Shown: in pieces, positions 11,967-21,400 of the stretch
Position numbering within the stretch: position 1 is the stretch's first letter
How the letters are laid out: the number at the start of each line of letters is the position of its first letter
DNA from: a virus
Length of the DNA: 64,000 bases
Direction: 5' to 3' (one strand)
IMG/VR virus record: IMGVR_UViG_3300034355_000696
Coordinates: 62,001 to 126,000 of that record
Position numbers and translations under genes: made by a program
Notes under the pieces: model-generated
The model's database searches: none
What the model was told of the DNA's origin: nothing
Seen by the model: only the letters and a program-made list of their open reading frames with translations

Positions 11967-12435
11967 ATGGCTGATAACCTTCCTACTGGATCTGGTGGGG
12001 TAGCTAAAACTAACGCCAATTTAGTGGCAGCTGCTTCAGGGCCAAAAGCTAACAGTGGCACCCCTAGCCCAGCTGGTGCAGCAATTACTTCACGGGCTAG
12101 CTAAAAGAACAAACGATTCAAGGTCAGCAAGCATACATGGATTCTCTCCAGAAGCTGAAGCCCCATCTGATCCGCTAAAGGGATCATATGAAGGATACAT
12201 GAATTCATCTCCAGCTTACATCCAAGCTAATGGAGCTGGTTATGATAATAAAGCAAATCAACAAGCAAGATATAATAAAAAAAGCTTTTCCCTTACTGGC
12301 GATTCTTTAGCATTAAAAAATAATTCAAATAATATAAAAAATTCTGCTATAATAGATAACTATTCAAGTTCTTTAAAAAGAAATTCTTCTGGAGACAGAC
12401 TGTTGCAAATGCGTAAAATAGAAGGAATGTTTTAG
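11967..12435 (+). CDS. small virion-region protein (155 aa) with one CGG +1 recoding site
   Basis: The ATG at 11967 follows an AAGGAT ribosome-binding site. The zero frame would give only 45 residues (MADNLPTGSGG... to TAA at 12102-12104). Reading CGGG at 12093-12096 as one unit joins it to the frame that ends at TAG 12433-12435, for 155 aa. A GTG at 12055 in the downstream frame could be taken for a start, but it has no good ribosome-binding site and lies inside the upstream coding stretch. The protein is rich in Ser, Asn and Gly, with no recognised domain. It sits between the giant virion protein and the baseplate hub, so a minor baseplate or tail role is likely but unproven. Confidence 0.65.
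12093..12096 (+). other. CGGG +1 recoding site 3
   Basis: Zero frame is TCA CGG GCT AGC TAA. The four-base reading gives TCA CGGG CTA GCT AAA AGA and stays open for another 112 codons. The predicted junction is AAITS-(R)-LAKRTNDS. This is the only one of the six sites whose fourth base is G rather than A. Confidence 0.85.
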
Positions 12436-12444
12436 GTAGTATCT

Positions 12445-15400
12445 ATGACTATAAATCAAGAAGCATTCTATTACATAAAAGAACAGTTTACCACTAAGCA
12501 GCAAGTAGACGATTACGTTCTTGAAATCCAACAGGTAACATTAAACGCAAATTCAAACATACAACCTGGGCCAGCATTAGCTAAATTACAAACAGTTTTA
12601 CCTGGTTTTGCCGGCACGATAGGTGTGTGGGCTGGTGTTGAGAGATTGCCATGGGGTATTAAAATTGCTCCACCTGATTTTAATGATATTGCTTGGCGTA
12701 ATGCGGCAATTGCAGCCATTAAAATACAAGATACAAAAATGAATGCTGAAAACGATATCACTTATATAGTTGGCATTCTAAAGAAGTTTGATAAAAAAAT
12801 ACCAACTAAAAATGTTGATTTAACAGACGTAGCTTACGCAAAAGCATTTGAAGCATGGTATAGCGCAGCTTATTCTAAGGTTGATTCGTGCTGGCACTAT
12901 ATAGAGTCAGCTTCAGCAATGGCTAGCTTTATTGCAGAAAGAGTAAAAAACTTTAATATAGATAGTGATAATCCGGAAGATGTTCAAGAACCTCCAGCCG
13001 TTGATGAGAATTCACTTGGTACAACAATAGAAAGGGCAGCGGCTTTAGAGGAATTCATAAGACGTGGAGCAGCTATAATTGGTTTTGATCATTCCGATAA
13101 CTCTTATTCTTCAATTTCTCAGTATTATGAAAGCTTAGTAAGAAAAAACAATGCGAGTTTTGTTTATGATAAAGCTTTTCAGGATAACTATGTTAATCAA
13201 TTCATAGCAGTTGCATCTCCAAGTACGGATATATATAAGTTAAATGACACTTACCAAAAATCTTTGTTTGATAAAATTGAAGCATCGGGTCTTTTTGATC
13301 TATTAAGCTACATCGATGCAATGCAGGCATTTGGTAGAGCTAGACTGTCTACCCTTGAAAGAGTTACGGGTAGTGCCGGTGCAGCAAACGTATTAGATGG
13401 AGTAAGAGACACTGGTTGGCTTCAGCAGCTTACTGTTGTCCTACAAAGACTCTCTAGAGATCCCGTAACATTAGCTACAATCTATAGATATTTCCCAGAG
13501 CTAGTTAATTTCTTTTTTGCCGCACTAGCAGCAACGGCTGACTATTCAAACGGTGGAAAAGGTGGCGGCTCAGAAGATAAACTTAATGATGGTCAAGCAG
13601 TATTAAATGATTTGATGGCTGCTCTTGGTCAAGTTAATGGTGAAAATATTTTTACTGGTGCGTGGGATCTAATTAACACTGGTCAAAGAATAGAAAAAGC
13701 TATTGCAGAGTTTCCGTTTAGACAAAATATTCCACCGTCTTCTCCTGATATATTTCATCTTAGATTAGGTGCAGCTAATTTCTATGTGCCACCAATTGGT
13801 ATTGATGTTCAAACTCAATTCAAAACAAGTAGCTTAGGAGAGGGCGCGCTAAGACAAAAAAATAGTCCAAAGTTTAATTCTGGATACAAGCATACAACTG
13901 TCAGTATGCAATTGTTCTTTCCAAACTATGAGGAGATATGGGGTATTTCAATCGAAGACGCTTCAAAAATTACCCTTAAGGATAACTTCACAATAGACTT
14001 TAGTGGCAATGGTGACAATGAAGAAAAGATAGATAAGTTCCTTTCATCGCTAAGAGGTTTAGTTGCCGCGTTTAAGTATGCGCCATTTCTTCCTATTAGA
14101 AATCATTATCTAAATTCTGTATACGGAATAACTGGTGTTGCCCTTCAGGGGATGTCGATCTCGACAATACCAAGCTACCCATTTGCATTAGTGGTTACAT
14201 TAAATCTATACAACTTTAACCATAAGCCTTTCCTACCGATGCTTAATGACTTTAATCAAGCAATACATTGGGGTAAGTTTAGGCAGTATATGGGCAAGGC
14301 AGCTGGAGCTCTTCATAATTATATAAATGAAGAATTCTTAATGTTTGGCAAAGAGGGTCTCCTTAATGCAACAAAAGACGCAATGGTTTCAGTTGCCGAA
14401 GCAATGCTTGACACCGATAGAGACGGAGATGTCACTCAGGATGACTTAAGAGGCATTCAGGCGGCTTCTGATAGGCTCTCGGCCCAAGCTGGGATATCTC
14501 CTTCTAAGATCGTTAACGACGCTCTCCTTGGCTATAAGAACGAAGTGTTTACTACTAACGTAGTTAGAGAATGGACAAACGGTAGCAACCTATCATTTTA
14601 CATGCCAGCTGAAACTCAAACTAAAATATTTACTCCAGACGTATCTGGATTTCAATCCGCTGAAGAAAAAGGCTTGACTGATACAGGTAGAAGTTTTTGG
14701 AATCAAATGTTGGCTAACTTTGGTATAGATATAAATGAATCAGCTGGATATCATAGAGATTTAGATTCAGTTATAACAACTTCAACAGGAAATATCGTTG
14801 AGTATACTGTTAATCAAAAAATCGTACAAAGTATTGACATATTAACTGCGGGAAGAAATACAACAGACTTTCAAAAAAAAGCTTATGATTTTATCATAAC
14901 AAGTTTTATATTTCAGAATCCACAGCTTGATTCCGATAGGAAAGCCTACTTAAGAGATTTTGATAGAACAGAAAACGCATATGAAGATACAGAAAGATAT
15001 GTTTTTGGAGCAATTGTTTTCCAGGATGAAACACTATCTCAGATAAAATCTTTCTTTAAATCTAAAGCATTGAGCACAACCTCTTATCTTGATTTTTTGG
15101 TTGATGAGTATTTGCAAAAAAGAGCAATAAATGCAGGAAAAACTAAAGATGATGAATGGAAAGAGAACGAAAGATCAATAATTAAGAAGCAGTTTGCTGC
15201 TGGTTATAGTTCTATGGTGTATGAAAGATTCTTTAAGGCTGGACCAATCAGAGATTTGATGGAGGCAGCTAGAGAAAGAAACGGGAGTTTCCACATAAGA
15301 GAGTGGGAAGTGCCAATGATAAGAGTTGATATAGATCCAGCTAACGCAATCGTTACCGATGTCTCTATCTCAATGAGTAATAACATAATTCCTCTGCAGG

Positions 15401-18400
15401 TACAAATGCAAGATGAGCCAACCTATCAACACATTGGTGGTGGAGATAGTTATATAAATATTTCCATGAAAGTATTTGGTGAAAAAGAATTAATAAAATT
15501 AAGAAAAATATTTGATCATATTAACGGATTAGCCAGACTCGAACATGCTGCTGGTGTTATGGGCTTTTTGGGTATCAAAAATATAATAACAGCTTTAGCT
15601 GGGGTTAAGTATGTTCTTCCTCTTTCGTTCAATGTTTCAACTATCCCAAATTTTCCACATGTCTATGATGTTTCTTTAAGATTAGTAGACTTTGATATAT
15701 TTCAACAAAAGCGTGAACAGTTATCTTCTGATCAACAAAGAAAGATGATTGAAGAATTCGGAACAAAGAAAAATCCATTCCTAAGAATGAAGCAGCTGTG
15801 GGGCTCGTTTAATTCATATCCAGACTTTCCATTGGAGATTAGAAATAAGGATAGCGAAGTTGTAGGATGTCTTGATCCAGATTTCTATTTTAGAAGTTTT
15901 GAGATGTTCGATAGAGACGTTATACGTAGCGTTACCGAAAATAAAGGTAAGCTCTCTAGGCTTAATACATTTAATGTTGACCCATCTAAGGAAATAACAG
16001 TAGTAACACCCTATGGATCAATGACCCATAAGGGTTCTGCGGTCGTTGCTAAGTTTAGAGAATATATATTAAATGATCAATTAGATGAATTAAAAGCTTA
16101 CTCTAGGGGAACATTAGGATTAAAGGCTTCAGAAACAGCTTCTTATATAATGGAAGCCTTGTTAGACGTTGATCAACCTCATGATAAATTTTTATTAAAC
16201 TATGTAGACTCTTTAGACGAAGGTGAATTTGATACTAAGGATTTAGCTGACTCTAGTTGGAGACTATCTTCTGGTCAATTAAAAGCTGGAGACCTATCAA
16301 GCTCCAATGAAGAAGCAAGATCAAAGCTACAAGCTTCATTAGGTGGAACCGCAGATGGTTTTGCGGAAGACGGATACATAAGCTTTAGCCCAGATGAACT
16401 AGACGCACATGCTATTATAAATACTTTTCCATCAGCAGAACTTGGTGACCCAAAAATTCCATCAATGATACATACTGCAGACGGATATCAATTTGGATAT
16501 ATCGATAAAAAAAATGGAAGATTTTATTTAACCGTAGATGACGTTGCTGTTAAAAAAGATAGTTCAGTTGAATACGTGGGAATAACCGACACTCAGACAC
16601 CAGATGTTGGAACAACAAAATCTTTAACCGGAGTTCCTGGAGCAAAAGCGCTATCTGAATATCAGTACTCATACTCGTCAGGGGATGAAGGTAAACCAGA
16701 GACCATGAAGTCAAATGGTAATTCAAAAAGTGTTACTGATCACTGGGAAAAAATGATGGTAGATACTCAGTATAGAGATATATCAGGAAGAATGGTCAGA
16801 GCTTTCCCTACATATATGCTCTGGTTAATAGACGAAAAGAATTTTGCTGGCACAAAACTATTTGACAATTTCTACGGACTGCAGTCTATAATAGATTTCT
16901 CTGTAGTATCCTCTGAGGATATCTTAGGTGATACGTTGGTATTTAGAGCTTCCAATATGTACGCAAAGCTTTCTACAAAAGAAGCTACAACAATATTTAG
17001 TGGAAGTGGTGAAACAGAAGATAAGCCTGGTGTAGATAAATTATCACTAACTTCTGGTCTTGAACAGGTAATTGATAGAACTTTAAATTTTGCAAGAAAT
17101 CAATTAGGTCATATGGAAAGTCAGTACATTGTTGACATAGAAAACATAAGACTTAAGCCAGGCGTAAGAGTTCATCTAAGAGTTGGTTATGGCGCAAATC
17201 CAAACTCACTTCATACCGTATTCAATGGTGTAATAACTGAAGTTGAATTGGGAGAAATAGTTACTGTCACATGTCAATCTGACGCTATTGAACTTAGTCC
17301 AGTTGTAAACTCTGTTGACAAAAAAGGATCTAGCGGTCACATAGATGGCGGTCTTAATACTGGATTGTACTTATCTGAACCAAGAGATTTAATGGTTAGA
17401 CTTCTTTCGATGGGCACATCTAGAACAAGAGAAGCTTTTGCGCATGCAACAAGGGGAACTGTATTTTCTGAAAATAAATTTGGAATTAAACACTTCGGCA
17501 TGATGCTGTACGAGCCTTTAACAGATGCAGAACGAAATAAGAACGCCGGTATCAGAAATGCAGCGTCAGATGCATATCTGGCAGTTGGTCAGGGTAGTGG
17601 CATAACCGGTGGAGCTGGTACAGTAGCCGGTGTTTTAAACCCATTTGGTGATAACTCAAATGGAACTGGAATTGGTGGATCACCATTTGGTATCGACGTA
17701 AGACTACCAATGGTTGGAATCATGAGAACAATGTGGTCAAACTTTGCAGCACAACCAGATCTAGAGTTGTTTAAGAGAAATATTTATCCAGGAAACGGAA
17801 CTGGTGTAGCTCAATTTCTTGGTGGTGACCTAGGAGACGGTTGGTCAAATGCGGCATCCTTGACACCCGAAGACATGCCAAATCCAAGGTTAGATTATCA
17901 AAATAGACTTACAGATTCTTCGTGGAATAATCTACTTCAAAGATATGATGGAGGATCCAAAAACGCCTCAGCTGCAATAGACAATCTAACGTTGGGAATG
18001 GAAGCAAGAGCTAGTGGCGGAACTGCAGCTGCAGTGCTTGGTGGAGGACTGCTGGCAGCAGGAACTGCATTAGCCATTGGTACGGGTGGTATTGCACTTC
18101 CATTCATAGGTGGAGCTATGGCAGTTGGCGGAGGAGCATCACTGCTTGGAGGATTAAGTGGTAGAGGTGGTGTAAACATTTGGAAAACGTTTGGATTAAT
18201 TAGTGACCTTGACGACGACATGGCAGGCTTTGATGAGGTTTCATTTAGAGCGCAAACATACATGAAATCTGTTTGGGATCTTTTTCAAATGTGCGCAAGA
18301 CTACTTCCAAACTACATTGTTGCCGTAAGACCATTTGAAGATAGGTCAACTGTATTCTATGGTAAGCCACACTGGTTGTATACGTCAGCAGTAGTTCCAA

Positions 18401-21400
18401 TTACTACTGGTTTTCCTTCTGAAGACAAAGCAGTGCGCCTCGGCCTTAAAAGGCCATCTTATAGAAGTCCCGATTCAGAATTAATGGATCTTTTAACAAA
18501 AGTTAATAAGCAATCAAATTCTACTGCTGATTATGAAGCATTTAAACAAGGACAAAATCCATCAATATCTATTTCTGAAATAGTTAAACAACAATCATCT
18601 TACTCAGATATATATGCGCCAGCTGGAATCCTAAGAGGAAAAGTTATTAACTTCTTAGATCCTTGGAGAACTGCATATTACGGTAATAGTAAAACAACAA
18701 AAGAACAATTGACGAATGATATTTTATCTGAAATACCAAAAAACAAAGGTTATGTAACAGTTGGTTTCCACTTACCTATAGATTCTACTGGACAGAATGC
18801 TTCCGAAGTAGACATAGAAAAGATGAAAAGCTTACACGTAGAAATACCTCAAATGCCACTTAGGTTTTCTTTCCCATTTTTCACAGACAGAGTTGCTGGA
18901 GCAGTTTTATTAGATTACGCATTTTACGCACTAAGTAATAATAGATCAGGAGAAGGTGATGATAGGCTTAAAACTGGAACCATACATGATGGTGATAAAG
19001 ATTTTGAAAAATTAGGTCACGATACTCTATATACAAGTTTATTAGACACGGAAGCATCCCTCATTGCTAGTTCACTAACGGATCAACGTGAAGGAGGAAC
19101 AGAAGATGAGTTCGTCATAAACTTAGCAGCTGTTTCATTTACTGCGGCAGTTAATCCAATTAATTCATTTGGTAATGATAAATTTATATTTGATTTAAGT
19201 ACAAGTGGAGTAACTGGGAGTAAGTCACTGATAAGAATGCCACTACCTTCACTACTGGAACAAGTTAGGGGAATAGAAAAACTTGAAGGCTCTTGGGAGT
19301 ATGAGTACATTAATCAAAGAACGATTACTTCTGGAAGTCCATTTAGTTATAGAGATTGGGGATCTCCAGCAAGTGCTCTTGATGAGCAATTCTACATAGC
19401 TATGAGATGGCCATATGAAATAACTGAAGATAAAGATGATGAAATATTCAAAAAGTTTAAAGATGAGTATTTTCCAGATAGAGATGTAAATCAATTTTAT
19501 GGTAAGCCAAAAGATTACAAGAATAGAAAAGTTTTAGTATACAGTCCAACAACTAGAACAGCTGTTGTTTGTAAGCCAGCATACTTCTTATGGGGAACGG
19601 ATAAAGCTGACTTAATTAACGGCTCTTTAGCTGCAAATGATAATACAGATAGTGAAAATAGAACTGATGATAATTTTATAAATTTTAAGAGTGATTCTTT
19701 TAAGGAAGTAGATTTAGCAGCAGTCGTTTCTCCAGATGCTGCGTACTACCTAGGTGTAATGCACCTTACGGAAAATGAAAAAGAGTACTTTGGTTCAGAG
19801 AATGATAAAATAGGTAATGATAATAATCACGCAAATGCGTCAGCCCAGGCATTAGCAAAAGCCGGACTTGCTCCAACTCCAATGCCAAGAGATTGCTACT
19901 TCACTTTCGTAGATGATAGTGTTCCACTCGGTGTTGTAACAACAATATATAACCCAGCTAATGAGTTCAAGTATAATGGCGAAACTCATGTTGATATGGA
20001 TTACTTTATTGGCTTTGGCGCTTTTGCGTCAGAAGGTGATGGAAAACTTATAGCAGAAAAGGCAACTAAAGCAGGCATGCAGAAGCTGGGGCTATCTGGT
20101 ACGGCTGATTCAATTGAAAGACAACTAGAGTTATTAAATGAAAGACCAACAGCTTTTACAAATACTCAATGGCAAGAGTATATTCCAGTTACTGGAATAA
20201 CACTTCTTGATCAAGGCCATTTTGCTGAAGCAGCCGCTAGGGGTGGAAACATCCTTGCTGGCAAAGAACAAGAAAATAGTTATTTTGATTACATTATAAA
20301 CGAAGAGTACAGCGCCCTTGAGCGAGAAGCACTATACACTGTATTGGATGCCGAGCTTAGAAGTACTGGAGATGAAGATACTGGAACAGGAAGAGAACGT
20401 TTTGCTCCTGTATATGATCCAGCTGCACCAGAATCTATAAAAGCTAGAGAGTTTTTTGATGAAGGTTTTAGCGCTTCCACTCATGTAATAGCTGGAAATG
20501 GAAGAACTCTTAGTCAAGCAAATGATGTATGGGATCAATTTAGATTTAATTACCATAACGAAATAGCAATAAAGAAAATATTTTTTGATGCTTTTGGTAT
20601 GGATCCCGATGATATAACTCCGCTTCCAGATTTCTTAATAACTATACTGCGAAATCCAAAAGCAAATCCAGATATATTTAAACTGTTTAGTGCCAATGGT
20701 CCAGATAGCACAGCGGTAGATGAATTTAGTTTATTACTTGGAAGTGACTTTATAGCAAATCCAAATCAAAGAACTGGAATACCATACGGTACAGCTGATT
20801 CAATGGAGAGGCAGATTGAATCAGGGTCTGGATCATTAGTTAGTTCAGATACAGTTAAGCAAGCTATCGAATTTGCCAGAAAAAACTTAGTCGATGCACC
20901 ACTCGACGAGGGTGGATTAGTTAGATATTTCGATGCTTTAGTAAAAACAAAATATAAAAAATTAGGATTATTTTTACAATCACAATCTAATTTATCCTTA
21001 ATACTTGGCGCTGATGTTGGTGGCGGACAGCCAAAAGTAGATGACATAATTAAAGATAACTTTACGCCAAAACAAGTATTCTTATTGATAGTTGGAATGT
21101 TTAGACAGGCAATGTGGCAAGATGCATATGCAAGAGCTTGGTTAGTATTAAAACCAAATAGACAATACGCCAGTGATGATATGTGGGACTTTAGTCCTGT
21201 TCACAAAATCTTTGCTGCATTTATCGATCCTAATCAAGACTATGCATCAAATAAAAGAAAGTTCTTGAAACTTTTAGCAGACAATAAAGGCGAAGGAAAT
21301 AGTGCAGGTAACGTAGTTGGTGTGCTAACTCATAATATCGATAGCTTTTGGGATCAAAATATTGGACCATTATTTACAGCACTGAGTGATGGCTTATCAG

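Noticed and set aside
12055-12435. Separate gene starting at GTG 12055
   Set aside because: The start lies inside the coding stretch of the gene from 11967 and has no clear ribosome-binding site; CGGG reading joins the two.
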